A DNA stretch of 64,000 nucleotides from positions 248,001 to 312,000 of the forward strand of contig NZ_LBMN02000012.1 in assembly GCF_001042485.2 (NCBI RefSeq), given 5' to 3'. The stretch's first letter is position 1. Every line of letters starts with the position of its first letter. Source of the stretch: Bacillus paralicheniformis (GTDB lineage: Bacteria; Bacillota; Bacilli; Bacillales; Bacillaceae). Shown in pieces: positions 52,726 through 61,829 of the stretch. Made by a program: the position numbers and the translations under genes. The notes under the pieces were generated by a model that was given only the letters and a program-made list of their open reading frames with translations, had not been told where the DNA came from and did not search any database.

Positions 52726-52923
52726 ATGTATTTTTACCATGACCATTGCAAGAAAGATTATGACTTTGACTACCACAAGAAAGACCACGACTGCAAGAAA
52801 TACTACTACTACTATTATTACTACTATTATCCATGCTATAAGAAGTATGATTATGACTATGACTACAAGAAGTTTGACCACTTTGATCACTGCAAAAAGA
52901 AAAAACACTATGATTACTGGTAA
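52726..52923 (+). CDS. Tyr/Lys/Asp/His-rich low-complexity small protein, probable spore coat component
   Basis: 65 residues built from only nine amino acids: 21 Tyr, 14 Lys, 12 Asp, 7 His, 4 Cys, 4 Phe and single Met, Pro and Trp. It contains ten consecutive tyrosines (26-35) flanked by KK pairs, and repeated KKxDxD-type blocks with regularly spaced Cys (8, 23, 37, 56). The clear ribosome site CTGGAGGGAAG, a sigma-K-like promoter and a terminator show a real gene. No Ala, Gly, Leu, Val, Ser, Thr or Glu occurs. Such composition suits oxidative cross-linking (dityrosine, disulfide) in a spore coat. I know no named homologue; the coat role is inferred. Confidence 0.75.
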   Translation: MYFYHDHCKKDYDFDYHKKDHDCKKYYYYYYYYYYPCYKKYDYDYDYKKFDHFDHCKKKKHYDYW

Positions 52924-52960
52924 GTAAACGCCATCCTCTACGGATGGATGACTTCCACTC

Positions 52961-53004
52961 TTTTTTTACTCCCAAGGGACCGGGGTCCTTTGGGAGCTTT
53001 TTTA
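52961..53004. terminator. bidirectional terminator, Tyr-rich gene / yhfE
   Basis: ACTCCCAAGGGACC-gg-GGTCCTTTGGGAGCTTTTTT with T-runs on both strands; serves the two convergent genes. Confidence 0.85.
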
Positions 53005-54039
53005 TGCCATGTCAGACAGGACATAATGATACAGCAGCTTTGCCGTCTGCTCCAGGGACGACTGATGCGTCCTTTCAAACGCGTGGGATGCGTCAATTCC
53101 CGGGCCGATCAGCCCGTGGACGATATCATGGCCCGCTCTGATGGCTGCTGAAGCATCTGAGCCGTAGTACGGGTAAATATCAAGCTTATAACCGATTCCG
53201 TGTGTTTCACAAAGGGCTGTCAGACGCTTGCGAAGCCCGTAGTGATATGGCCCGCTGGCATCCTTCACACAAATGGATACCGTATATTCGTCGGTTGACT
53301 GCCCATCGCCGATCGCTCCCATATCAACAGCCAAATATTCCACCGTTTCAGGCGGGATATTGGAGTTGCCGCCATAACCGATTTCTTCATTATTGGAAAT
53401 TAAAAAATGTGTTGTGTAAGGCAGTGTCATCCCTTCTGTGTTGATCGTTCTGATCAGCTCAATAAGGAGGGCGACGCTTGCTTTATCATCAAGATGACGC
53501 GATTTGATAAACCCGCTCGGTGTGATCTCAACGCGCGGGTCGAAGGAGATAAAATCACCGACATTGATGCCGAGCGCCCGGGTTTCTTCTTCACTGCGGA
53601 CCGGTTCGTCAATGCGGACCTCCATATTCTTCTGGTTCCGCTCGGCTTTTCCGGCGTCTTTGTAAACATGCACTGATGTCTGATGCATTAAGATCGTGCC
53701 GGTGTAAGTTTTCCCTGATGCTGTTTCAATTTTGCAATACTCGCCTTCAATCGAGTTGTAATTGAACCCCCCGATTAAGTCAATTTTCAGCCTTCCGTTC
53801 GGCTTAATCTCTTTCACCATCGCTCCGAGGGTATCGACATGAGCGGTGAGCATCCGGTGCCGGGCTTTGTCGCGGCCCGGTATCGTCGCGATCAGGCCGC
53901 CCTTACGGTTAAACTTTGTTTCGACTCCTTCTTCCTGTAATAGGCGATTGATATAGTCTATGATGTCATACGTATTTCCGGTAGGGCTCGGGATGGAGAC
54001 GAGCTCCTTGATGAGCTCCAGCGTTTTCTGTCCTGACAT
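53002..54039 (-). CDS. yhfE: M42-family aminopeptidase/endoglucanase-like YhfE
   Basis: 345 residues. Metal ligands of the M42 family appear in MLTAHVDTLGAMVKEI near 60, RHLDDKASVALLIEL near 175, ISNNEEIGYGGNSN near 210, LAVDMGAIGDGQ near 235 and GIDASHAFERTHQSS near 318. It should be a cobalt- or zinc-activated aminopeptidase acting on short peptides in the cytosol. Same place as in B. subtilis. Divergent from fabHB, with GGGAGGAATG at the start. Confidence 0.88.
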   Translation of the reverse strand: MSGQKTLELIKELVSIPSPTGNTYDIIDYINRLLQEEGVETKFNRKGGLIATIPGRDKARHRMLTAHVDTLGAMVKEIKPNGRLKIDLIGGFNYNSIEGEYCKIETASGKTYTGTILMHQTSVHVYKDAGKAERNQKNMEVRIDEPVRSEEETRALGINVGDFISFDPRVEITPSGFIKSRHLDDKASVALLIELIRTINTEGMTLPYTTHFLISNNEEIGYGGNSNIPPETVEYLAVDMGAIGDGQSTDEYTVSICVKDASGPYHYGLRKRLTALCETHGIGYKLDIYPYYGSDASAAIRAGHDIVHGLIGPGIDASHAFERTHQSSLEQTAKLLYHYVLSDMA

Positions 54040-54091
54040 TGTTCATTCCTCCCAACTTGTGATGTTTATAGTATACATCAGATCAATATTT

Positions 54092-54106
54092 TAGTACCAG
54101 ATACTA
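54092..54106 (+). promoter_or_regulatory. FapR operator of fabHB
   Basis: TTAGTACCAGATACTAAT (54091-54108) fits the FapR operator. It covers the -35 position of a promoter with TATAAT at 54118-54123. fabHB is an established FapR target in B. subtilis. Confidence 0.8.
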
Positions 54107-54145
54107 ATACTAGGTGTTATAATAAAAAAAAGGAGAGTGAACTTC

Positions 54146-55141
54146 ATGAAAACTTTATCAAAAGCGCGAATTTCCGCCATCGGCACCTATGTTCCCGAAA
54201 AGCGCATGACAAACAAAGACTTTGAAAAAATCGTCGATACTTCTGATGAATGGATCGTTCAGCGGACAGGAATGAAAGAAAGGCGAATCGCAGGAAGTCA
54301 CGAATTCACATCAGATCTTTGCATAAAGGCCGTTGAAAATCTACAAAGCAGATACAACGGCACGCTGGACGATATTGACATGATCATCGTCTCTACCACA
54401 ACGGCGGACTATGCTTTTCCAAGCACGGCATGCCAGGTTCAGGAGCACTTCGGATGGAAAGAAGTCGGCGCGGTGGATGTAAATGCGACTTGCGCGGGAT
54501 TAACATACGGATTGCATATCGCCAACGGCCTGATCACTTCCGGACTGCATAAAAAAATTCTTGTGATCAGCGGTGAAACCTTATCCAAAACAACCGACTA
54601 CACAGACCGCGCGTCTTGCATTTTGTTCGGCGACGGCGCGGGCGCCCTGCTTGTCGAACGGGACGACAATTCCCCAAGCTTTATTACTTTTACCCAGGAT
54701 ACGAAAGGTGACGGAGCCCGCCATTTATACAGAACCGGCTTGCGCAGCGACCTTAAAGGGGAGCCGCTCTCAGGTGAAGGAAAAATGGTTCAAAACGGCC
54801 GCGAAGTGTATAAATGGGCGGTCAGATCCATTCCCGAAGGCGTCAAAAAGCTGCTTATCCAAGCTGAAATGGAGCTGAAAGATATCGATTGGTTCGTCCC
54901 GCACAGCGCGAATTTGCGAATGGTCGAATCAATTTGCGAAAAAACCGGAATTTCACTCGAAAAAGCGCTGACGAGCGTCGAATGGTTTGGCAACACCTCA
55001 TCCGTATCAATCGTTCTCGCCCTTGATGAAGCCGTCAAAAACGGAAAGTTGAAAGAGGGCGATAACTTGATTCTGTTCGGTTTCGGCGGGGGTCTTACAT
55101 ATACGGGACTGATTGTAAAATGGGGCGCGCCAGCTTCCTGA
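54146..55141 (+). CDS. fabHB: beta-ketoacyl-ACP synthase III, FabHB
   Basis: 331 residues. The catalytic triad is visible: Cys in VDVNATCAGLTYGL near 112, His in WFVPHSANLRMVES near 256 and Asn in WFGNTSSVS near 286. It condenses acyl-CoA primers (iso, anteiso or straight) with malonyl-ACP to start fatty-acid synthesis. ATG 54146 lies about 10 bases after AAAAGGAG; the GTG at 54137 nearly touches it. It is under a FapR operator and shares a terminator with yhgE. Confidence 0.92.
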   Translation: MKTLSKARISAIGTYVPEKRMTNKDFEKIVDTSDEWIVQRTGMKERRIAGSHEFTSDLCIKAVENLQSRYNGTLDDIDMIIVSTTTADYAFPSTACQVQEHFGWKEVGAVDVNATCAGLTYGLHIANGLITSGLHKKILVISGETLSKTTDYTDRASCILFGDGAGALLVERDDNSPSFITFTQDTKGDGARHLYRTGLRSDLKGEPLSGEGKMVQNGREVYKWAVRSIPEGVKKLLIQAEMELKDIDWFVPHSANLRMVESICEKTGISLEKALTSVEWFGNTSSVSIVLALDEAVKNGKLKEGDNLILFGFGGGLTYTGLIVKWGAPAS

Positions 55142-55146
55142 TTTCA

Positions 55147-55199
55147 AAAAAAAAACATCTTTTCTTGCCCTTGCCGGGCTTGAAAAGATGTTTTTTCTT
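55147..55199. terminator. bidirectional terminator fabHB / yhgE
   Basis: AAAAAAACATCTTTTC ... GAAAAGATGTTTTTTC, with a small inner hairpin GCCCTTGCCGGGC in the loop. Confidence 0.85.
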
Positions 55200-57362
55200 T
55201 TATGCGTGCTGCTCTTCAACTTTTCCTTTTCTCAGCAGCACTTTAAAATAAATCAGCGTCAAGGCCATCATGACGATCGCAACACCGCCGAGCACGGCAG
55301 CCTGCTCCCACATATACGCGTAGTCTCCGCTTGAAATCACCGCTCTGTATCCCGCAATGCTGTAGGTCATCGGCAGTGCGGAATGGATGACTTGGAAGAA
55401 CTTAGGAACAAGTGCAAGAGGGAATGTTCCTCCGCTTCCTCCAAGCTGAAGCACGAGCAGAATGACGGCAATGAAACGTCCCGGATTTCCCATGGTCGCA
55501 GCCAAAAATTGAATGATCGCAAGACATGTAATGCTCATGATCATACTGAACACATAAAATCTCCAGACGCTTTGCACTTCAAGCCCGATGCCAGAGAGAA
55601 TGATCGTGCAGGCGATCGCCGCTTGAAGAATCCCCACTGCAAAAAGTACGCTGAATTTACTCATAAACCAGCCGAAAGCTGATTCAGGCCGGACGGCCGG
55701 CTCTTTCACATCAAAGACGACGGTGATCATTAATGCACCGACAAATAAGCCGAGCGACAAAATATACGGGGTTAATCCTGTTCCGTAGTTGGAAACCGGA
55801 TCGATTTTATCGCCTTTCACATCGACGGGATCTGAGAACATATTGTAGTTTTCGTCTCCCGCTTGAATATCGCCGGTCTGATCAGCAGCGTCAGACAGCT
55901 TGTCAAACAGCTCCCCGCTTCCGTCAGACAGCTTGCCAAGACCTTCATCAAGAGATTTAGCCCCTTCTGCAAGCTTGGAAGAACCGTCCTTCAGTTTATC
56001 AGCCGCGCTTTGCAGATCGCCGAACTTCCCGACTAACGTCTGGCTGCCTTCGGCGATTTTGGATGATCCGCTTTTCGCCTCCGCGAATTTTTCGTTGTAA
56101 GCACCCAAACCGTTTGTCAGCGCATCGAGCCCTTGCTGAATCTTTTGCGATCCTTTATAAAGCTTGTTCACATCCGAAGGAACTCGCTTCAATTCCTCAA
56201 GCTTCTGTTTCAGCCCGGATAAATCGGGAAGTTCGCTTACATCGGGAATTTGCGCTTTCAACTTGTCAAACTCAGGCAGCTTCACCGTTCCCATTTTTTC
56301 ATCGACTTGTTTCATAAGCGCGGCTTTCTGTTCTTGTGTCAGCATGTTGCTGGATTCAATAATTTGTTTGACTTCACTATGCTGGTTTTTCAATGCCGCT
56401 TCAAGCTCATCAATATTTTTTGAAATCTGACTGATTTCTTTTTTCGCCTTTTCGGCGTTTGAAAGCGCCGTTTCAAGCTGCTGAATCTTTTCATTTGAAA
56501 TGGCTTCTTCGAGTTTGCTTATCATCTGCGCTTTTTCATTCATCTGCTCCAATCCCGCCACAATCTGAGGCATGCCTTGTTGGAGCTGTTGAGCACCGCT
56601 GTGCAGCTGGCCGCTTTTTTCTAAAAATTGCGCAAGCCCTGAATCAAGTTCATGAATTTTGTCATTCAGCGTATTGAATGCCGCGCCGAACTTCTCCATT
56701 CCGTCTTTGTTGAACTGAATTTGGCTTTTCGCGAGCTTTTCAAGGTTCTTTTTCAGCTTTTCGCTTCCTTCTTTCGCATCTTTCAGTCCTTTATCCAGTT
56801 TTCCGGCACCTTCGCTGGCTTCACCGAGACCTTTTGCGATTTTGCCGAAATTGTCAAAGATGACTTCAGCATATTGCTCCGTGATTTCAGAACCGACTGA
56901 ATGCTGAAGCTGTTCAATCGCTTTATCGCTGATCTGGGCGCCGACATAGTTTCGTCCGGCGTTAGTATGATAAATCAGATTCAGCTTTTTCGGATGTTTA
57001 TCCATCACCGTGCTGGCATCCTTCGAAAAGTTTTCAGGAATTTCTACAACCATGTAGTATTCCTCATTTTGCAAGCCTCTCAGCGCTTTTTCCTTCGTCG
57101 TAAAATGCCAGTCGAATTTATCGTTTTTTTTCAGTTCTTTGACAAGGTCGTCGCCGATGTGAAGGTCTTTTCCTTCATATGTCGTTCCCTTGTCGGAATT
57201 CACAACCGCTACAGGGAGCTGATCGACGTTTCCGTATGGGTCCCAGTACGCCGCCAAAAATATGCTGCTGTAAATCAGCGGTATAAAGAGAACCCCGATC
57301 ACGGATATCAGTAGTTTTTTATTGGTTATCAGTTCTCTCCACTGGTTTTTGAAAACATTCAT
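55200..57362 (-). CDS. yhgE: YhgE/Pip-family membrane protein (ABC-2 type)
   Basis: 720 residues. One N-terminal helix (LLISVIGVLFIPLIYSSIFLA) is followed by a large extracellular region with long coiled-coil stretches and repeated GxxKLxxGxxxL units (GAGKLDKGLKDAKEG, GSSKLAEGAKSLDEGLGKL), then five C-terminal helices of the ABC-2 permease type. The build equals the phage-infection protein (Pip) and the type VII-associated YueB group. The role of YhgE is unknown. It follows the TetR gene yhgD by 70 bases, which probably controls it. Confidence 0.85.
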   Translation of the reverse strand: MNVFKNQWRELITNKKLLISVIGVLFIPLIYSSIFLAAYWDPYGNVDQLPVAVVNSDKGTTYEGKDLHIGDDLVKELKKNDKFDWHFTTKEKALRGLQNEEYYMVVEIPENFSKDASTVMDKHPKKLNLIYHTNAGRNYVGAQISDKAIEQLQHSVGSEITEQYAEVIFDNFGKIAKGLGEASEGAGKLDKGLKDAKEGSEKLKKNLEKLAKSQIQFNKDGMEKFGAAFNTLNDKIHELDSGLAQFLEKSGQLHSGAQQLQQGMPQIVAGLEQMNEKAQMISKLEEAISNEKIQQLETALSNAEKAKKEISQISKNIDELEAALKNQHSEVKQIIESSNMLTQEQKAALMKQVDEKMGTVKLPEFDKLKAQIPDVSELPDLSGLKQKLEELKRVPSDVNKLYKGSQKIQQGLDALTNGLGAYNEKFAEAKSGSSKIAEGSQTLVGKFGDLQSAADKLKDGSSKLAEGAKSLDEGLGKLSDGSGELFDKLSDAADQTGDIQAGDENYNMFSDPVDVKGDKIDPVSNYGTGLTPYILSLGLFVGALMITVVFDVKEPAVRPESAFGWFMSKFSVLFAVGILQAAIACTIILSGIGLEVQSVWRFYVFSMIMSITCLAIIQFLAATMGNPGRFIAVILLVLQLGGSGGTFPLALVPKFFQVIHSALPMTYSIAGYRAVISSGDYAYMWEQAAVLGGVAIVMMALTLIYFKVLLRKGKVEEQHA

Positions 57363-57433
57363 GTTGATACGCCTCCTAGTTAGTAGCCGCTCTCTATGCG
57401 GATAAGCACCCCTTTAAACAAAGAAAGGATAAT

Positions 57434-58006
57434 CTAACGAGATAATCCTTTTAAAATATACATTTTCAGCATCTCTGCCAACTCTTCATCTTTCAGCGGT
57501 TCATGGTTTTTTTCCCAGTCAAAGATGAGCGCAATGTAAAGCTTGAAGATGACAAACGCGTTCAGCTCGGGATCACACGGTCTAATATCGTCATTTTTAA
57601 TCGCTTCTTTAATCTTTCTCTTAATATAGCTGATGACCATGCGTTCCAGCTTTTCAATCACTTCGCGGGCCGCCGGTGTGCCGAGCTCCGCACCTTCCTG
57701 AAAGATCTTAATGGTCAGCTGGTGCTTCTTCCTGTATTCCAATATCGCCATCATCGCGCGATGGGCATTTTCGTGAAAAGGCAGATCAGGATCAATCGCT
57801 TGATCAGCCGTTTGCTTCATTTCAATCAGAAGCGAAGAAAAAATGTCGTCGAACAGTTCCTCTTTATTCTTGAAAAAAGTATAAATCGTACCTTTGCCGA
57901 CATTGGCAAGCTTCGCCACCAGATCCATCGTCGTCGCTTTGTAGCCGAATTGTGTAAACGATTTTGTCGCCGCTTCTAAAATCAGTGCTTTTCGATCTTT
58001 GCTCAC
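57434..58006 (-). CDS. yhgD: TetR-family regulator YhgD
   Basis: 190 residues. N-terminal helix-turn-helix: TKSFTQFGYKATTMDLVAKL then VGKGTIYTFFKNKEELF. The C-terminal domain (TIKIFQEGAELGTPAAREVIE) is typical of YhgD. It probably represses itself and yhgE. A possible site TGACCAAAATGTTCAAATAGTCA-like (TGAC ... GTCA, about 58028-58050) lies just upstream. Confidence 0.85.
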   Translation of the reverse strand: MSKDRKALILEAATKSFTQFGYKATTMDLVAKLANVGKGTIYTFFKNKEELFDDIFSSLLIEMKQTADQAIDPDLPFHENAHRAMMAILEYRKKHQLTIKIFQEGAELGTPAAREVIEKLERMVISYIKRKIKEAIKNDDIRPCDPELNAFVIFKLYIALIFDWEKNHEPLKDEELAEMLKMYILKGLSR

Positions 58007-58154
58007 GGTTTCTCACCCCGAAATTGACTATTTGAACATTTTGGTCAGTAAGTACAAAAAGTAATGTAACACACCTGAATATAAAATGCAATAATTTAAA
58101 TGTTATCTTTTCCATAAACAAACTTTAAAATGATGAAAGCTGTAAAAAGAGTGA

Positions 58155-58191
58155 AATAAAAAAAGCCGCCGAATGGATTCGGACAGCTTTA
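58155..58191 (-). terminator. terminator of the hemEHY operon
   Basis: On the minus strand AAAGCTGTCCGAATC-cat-TCGGCGGCTTTTTTTAT; imperfect stem followed by a strong T-run just after hemY. Confidence 0.75.
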
Positions 58192-58202
58192 TTTGCTCTT
58201 CT

Positions 58203-59615
58203 TTATTCGAAAAGGTGTGAGAGTACATCGGCTACGGCCTGCTTGCCTTGGTCAATGCAATCCGGAATGCCGACCCCTTCAAAAGAGGCCCCCGTCATGA
58301 AAACGCCCGGATATGACGCCTGTAACCCTTCCCTGATCTCTTTCATTCTTTTCTTATGGCCGACATGGTATTGCGGCATCGCTTCATGCCACCTTGTGAT
58401 GCAGGTCATTTCCGGCTCGCCGTCGATCTTCATAATCCGCCTTAAATCGTCGAGGACGATTTTCACCATCTCGTTATCCGACTGTTCGACAACGGACTCA
58501 TCGCCGGCTTTCCCCACATAAGCCCTTAACAGGACTTTTCCTTCAGGCGTTGTACTCGGCCATTTTTTGTTTGTCCAAGTGCACGCCGTAATCGAAAAAT
58601 CGCTGTTTCTTGAAATGACAAAGCCTGTTCCTTGATGCTCCATTTGGACGGCTTCTTCCGGAAATCCGAGCGCCACATTGGCGACAGATGTTGACACCAT
58701 ATCTTCTAAACCCTTCAGCCAATCCGCTTTTGGAAACATCGCGGCAGCTGCTTTATGGGGAGCGGTGACCACGGCCGAATCGGCGTGAAGCACCTTGCCG
58801 TTGTCAAGCTTCATGCTGTAGCCCGAGCCCGCGCGATCAATGCTGACGACCTTTGTGCCTTTATAAACCTTTGTGATATCGAGCTGCTTTTCCAGTTCTT
58901 CAACAATCGTCTGCAGGCCGGTTTTCACCGTCTGGAACTGGCCTTTCTTTTTGTTCGCAGGCTTTTTGGCGCTCTGGGCGCCGCGCGATTTTTTCATCCC
59001 GATGATCAAGCTTCTGTACTTCTGTTCTGTCTGGTAGAATTGCGGGAAAGTCGACATCAGACTGAGGCGATCAATGTCCCCGGCATAAATGCCTGACAAA
59101 AGCGGTTCGATCAGGTTCTCCACCACTTCACCGCCGACGCGCCTTCTGAAAAATTCTCCGAGCGACTGGTCTTCCTGCGGCTTGCTCGCTGGAAGCAGCA
59201 AATCCATTCCGGCTCTCAACTTCCCCGGCAAGGAAAACAAGCCGGTTGTCAGAAAAGGTCCGATTTTTGTCGGCACCCCCATCACGGCTCCTTCCGGAAT
59301 CGGATAGAGCGTTTCGCTGACAAGAACATAAGACTGGCCTGTCGCGTTGTTCACGAGCAAGTGCTCCAGCCCGAGATCCTTCACGAGCTGAGGTGCGCTT
59401 TGCTTCCGTTCCAAAAATGAATCCGGCCCCCGTTCAATCACATAGCCGTCTTTGTGTACCGTCTGTATCTTTCCGCCCAGTCTCGGACTTGCTTCAACAA
59501 GCGTGACTTCGGCCGGGAGATCGTTCTTTTTGATTTCCTTCTCCAAGTAGAAGGCGGCGGCCAATCCGGTAATACCGCCGCCGATGATGACAATCTGCCT
59601 GCGTTCTCCACTCAT
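58203..59615 (-). CDS. hemY: coproporphyrinogen III oxidase (HemY/CgoX)
   Basis: 470 residues. FAD site IVIIGGGITGLAAAFYLEKE near 8-27 and the late FAD motif FMTGASFEGVGIPDCIDQGKQAV near 437. Soluble-type enzyme of Gram-positives that oxidises coproporphyrinogen III to coproporphyrin III in the coproporphyrin-dependent haem pathway. Last gene of hemE-hemH-hemY, starting 15 bases after hemH with AGAAGGCGAT. Length equals that of B. subtilis HemY. Confidence 0.93.
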   Translation of the reverse strand: MSGERRQIVIIGGGITGLAAAFYLEKEIKKNDLPAEVTLVEASPRLGGKIQTVHKDGYVIERGPDSFLERKQSAPQLVKDLGLEHLLVNNATGQSYVLVSETLYPIPEGAVMGVPTKIGPFLTTGLFSLPGKLRAGMDLLLPASKPQEDQSLGEFFRRRVGGEVVENLIEPLLSGIYAGDIDRLSLMSTFPQFYQTEQKYRSLIIGMKKSRGAQSAKKPANKKKGQFQTVKTGLQTIVEELEKQLDITKVYKGTKVVSIDRAGSGYSMKLDNGKVLHADSAVVTAPHKAAAAMFPKADWLKGLEDMVSTSVANVALGFPEEAVQMEHQGTGFVISRNSDFSITACTWTNKKWPSTTPEGKVLLRAYVGKAGDESVVEQSDNEMVKIVLDDLRRIMKIDGEPEMTCITRWHEAMPQYHVGHKKRMKEIREGLQASYPGVFMTGASFEGVGIPDCIDQGKQAVADVLSHLFE

Positions 59616-59630
59616 TTACAATCGCCTTCT

Positions 59631-60569
59631 TTACTGTTCTTTCTCCAATTGTTTTAATACAACATCCGCTAAAGCATCGATAAACTCATGTTTTGCGTTA
59701 GGCATTTCAGGTCTGTAATAGCTTGCTCCGATATCGTCCGTGACGACTTTGCATTCATAGTCGTTGTCATAAAGGACTTCCAGATGGTCGGCTACGAAGC
59801 CGACGGGAGCATAAACAAAAGCGCTGTACCCTTTTTGCTCTGACAAGTCGCGGGTCAAATCCTGAACATCCGGCCCAAGCCACGGATCAGGGGTGTTTCC
59901 TTCGCTTTGCCAGCCGACGGCGTAATCTTTTACACCCGCCGCTTCGGCAATCAGCTTCGCTGATTCTTTAAGCTGTTCAGGATATGGATCACCCATTTCG
60001 ACGATCTTTTCGGGAAGGCTGTGCGCCGATACAATCAAGACGGCGTTTTCCCTTTCTTCCGAAGGCATTTCGTCATAGGTTTTTCTCACCTGATCCGCCC
60101 AATATGCGATGAATTTCGGCTCATCATACCAGCTGTTGATCGATGTGATCGACAACCCGCCGAGCTTTTCAGCCTCGTCTTTCGCCCGCTTGTTGTACGA
60201 CTGTACGCTGAAGGTGGAGAAATGGGGCGCGAGCACGATGCTGACGGCTTCTGTAATCCCGTCTTTATGCATCTCCTGAACGGCATCCTCAATGAAAGGT
60301 TCGATATGTTTGAGACCGATATATGACTTGAATACCACATCATCCTGAAGCTCGTTTAAGCGTTTTTCCAGCTGCTTCGTCTGCTCTTGCGTGATCTTTG
60401 CAAGCGGAGAAATTCCGCCGATTGCCTTATAGCGGTCTTTTAAGTCCTGAAGCATGTCAGGCTCAGGCTTCCTGCCTCTTCTGATGTGTGTATAATAACG
60501 TTCAATGTCTTCCTCTTTGTACGGCGTCCCATACGCCATAACAAGAAGCCCCATTTTCTTTTTACCCAA
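59631..60569 (-). CDS. hemH: coproporphyrin/protoporphyrin ferrochelatase (HemH/CpfC)
   Basis: 312 residues. [20 protein letters not shown] opens the protein. The metal-site His is in [14 protein letters not shown] near 185, and the second signature is [20 protein letters not shown] near 228-247. It inserts Fe2+ into coproporphyrin III. TTG 60569 follows AAAGAGGTG and gives the B. subtilis length; the ATG at 60593 lies before that site. Confidence 0.93.
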   Translation of the reverse strand: MGKKKMGLLVMAYGTPYKEEDIERYYTHIRRGRKPEPDMLQDLKDRYKAIGGISPLAKITQEQTKQLEKRLNELQDDVVFKSYIGLKHIEPFIEDAVQEMHKDGITEAVSIVLAPHFSTFSVQSYNKRAKDEAEKLGGLSITSINSWYDEPKFIAYWADQVRKTYDEMPSEERENAVLIVSAHSLPEKIVEMGDPYPEQLKESAKLIAEAAGVKDYAVGWQSEGNTPDPWLGPDVQDLTRDLSEQKGYSAFVYAPVGFVADHLEVLYDNDYECKVVTDDIGASYYRPEMPNAKHEFIDALADVVLKQLEKEQ

Positions 60570-60642
60570 CGTGAACACCTCTTTAAAGATCATGATCTAT
60601 ACGTATTTTGACAGTTTATATTGAAAAGACCAACTGAAATGC

Positions 60643-61707
60643 TCATGTCATCAGGCTCGATTTTTTTGAGGCGGAATACTCATGAACAAATGCCGTCAAT
60701 TTTTTCAGTGTGTCAGGACTGACTTCGGGAAAAATCCCGTGACCGAGGTTGAAAATAAACCGGTCCGTCTGCATGCCCTGATCGAGAATGGCTTTCGTCC
60801 TCTCTTCAATGACTTCCCACGGGGCAAGCAGGATCGAAGGATCCAAATTCCCCTGAAGCGTTTTTGTCAGCCCTTTATCCCTGGCTTCCTGCACGCTCAT
60901 CCGCCAGTCCAGCCCGACGACGTCGAGGTCAAGATCGTGCCATTCAGTCGCGAGGTGGCTTGCGCCGACCCCGAACATAATCAGCGGCACGCCTTCTTTT
61001 TTCAGCTCTTTGAAAAGAATGTCCATCGTCGGCTTGATATAGCGGCAGTAATCACCGGCATTCAGCGCGCCGACCCAGGAATCGAACACTTGAATGGCTT
61101 TGGCGCCGGAGCGGATTTGGGCTTTGACGTATACAGCCGCCATCTTCCCGAGCTTTTTCATCAAGAGGTCCCATGCAGCAGGCTGGCCGTACATAAACGC
61201 TTTTGTTTTATTGTAGTTTTTGGACGGGCCGCCTTCGATCATATAGCTGGCCAGTGTAAACGGCGCCCCTGTAAAACCGATCAGCGGAACGTTCAGCTGT
61301 TCTTCTGTCAAAATCCTGATCGTCTCCAGCACATATGGAATATGCTCCTCCGGCTCGAGTTCGCCGAGTTTTTCAACATCTGCGAGAGATGTGATCGGCT
61401 GATCGATGACAGGACCGATGCCGTTTTTAATTTCGACGTCAACGCCAATACCTGGAAGCGGTGTCATTATGTCTTTATAAAGTATTGCCGCATCGACACC
61501 GTACTGTTCGACGGGGAGCCTTGTCACGTAAGCGCACAGTTCGGGCTGATGCGTAATTTCGAACAGTCCGTATTTTTCCTTGAGCGCTCTGTACTCAGGC
61601 TGTGATCTTCCAGCCTGCCTCATGTACCATACCGGTACATGGGGGGCTTTTTCTCCTCGGCATGCTTTTAAGAATGTGTCATTAAAAGCCTTGTCGTTTT
61701 TCATCAT
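60643..61707 (-). CDS. hemE: uroporphyrinogen decarboxylase
   Basis: 354 residues. Signature 1 is [17 protein letters not shown] near 25-41, signature 2 [17 protein letters not shown] near 142; the catalytic Asp is in [20 protein letters not shown]. It converts uroporphyrinogen III to coproporphyrinogen III. ATG 61707 or 61704 follows GAAAGGTGG; the GTG at 61716 lies inside that site. First gene of the haem operon hemEHY, about 75 bases before hemH. Confidence 0.93.
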   Translation of the reverse strand: MMKNDKAFNDTFLKACRGEKAPHVPVWYMRQAGRSQPEYRALKEKYGLFEITHQPELCAYVTRLPVEQYGVDAAILYKDIMTPLPGIGVDVEIKNGIGPVIDQPITSLADVEKLGELEPEEHIPYVLETIRILTEEQLNVPLIGFTGAPFTLASYMIEGGPSKNYNKTKAFMYGQPAAWDLLMKKLGKMAAVYVKAQIRSGAKAIQVFDSWVGALNAGDYCRYIKPTMDILFKELKKEGVPLIMFGVGASHLATEWHDLDLDVVGLDWRMSVQEARDKGLTKTLQGNLDPSILLAPWEVIEERTKAILDQGMQTDRFIFNLGHGIFPEVSPDTLKKLTAFVHEYSASKKSSLMT

Positions 61708-61829
61708 GATATCCACCTTTCAAGCTGCAACCATACGTTCGCAAAATTACTCCTTCCAATATACCGTTTTTTTATTGAACGGTATACTCATGAGACTTAT
61801 TGTTCAAGAAATTGATGAATTTCGGGTAC

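Noticed and set aside
52799..52830. TAC/TAT repeat as a microsatellite or phase-variation tract
   Set aside because: The codons alternate TAC and TAT without a strict period and keep the frame, so it reads as coding for tyrosine rather than as a slippage tract.
52723..52908. Hydrophobic 61-codon frame antisense to the Tyr-rich gene
   Set aside because: Its Val/Ile runs are just the complement of the TAC/TAT repeats. No ribosome site; the plus strand has a good one plus promoter and terminator.
55200..57362. Phage tail-tape or toxin delivery protein
   Set aside because: Despite the coiled coils, the N-terminal helix plus the C-terminal ABC-2 helices and the adjacent yhgD identify YhgE.
60682..61605. 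307-codon open frame opposite hemE
   Set aside because: It lies fully antisense to a clear hemE, has no ribosome site and is rich in Cys, His and Arg as expected of a shadow frame in GC-rich coding DNA.
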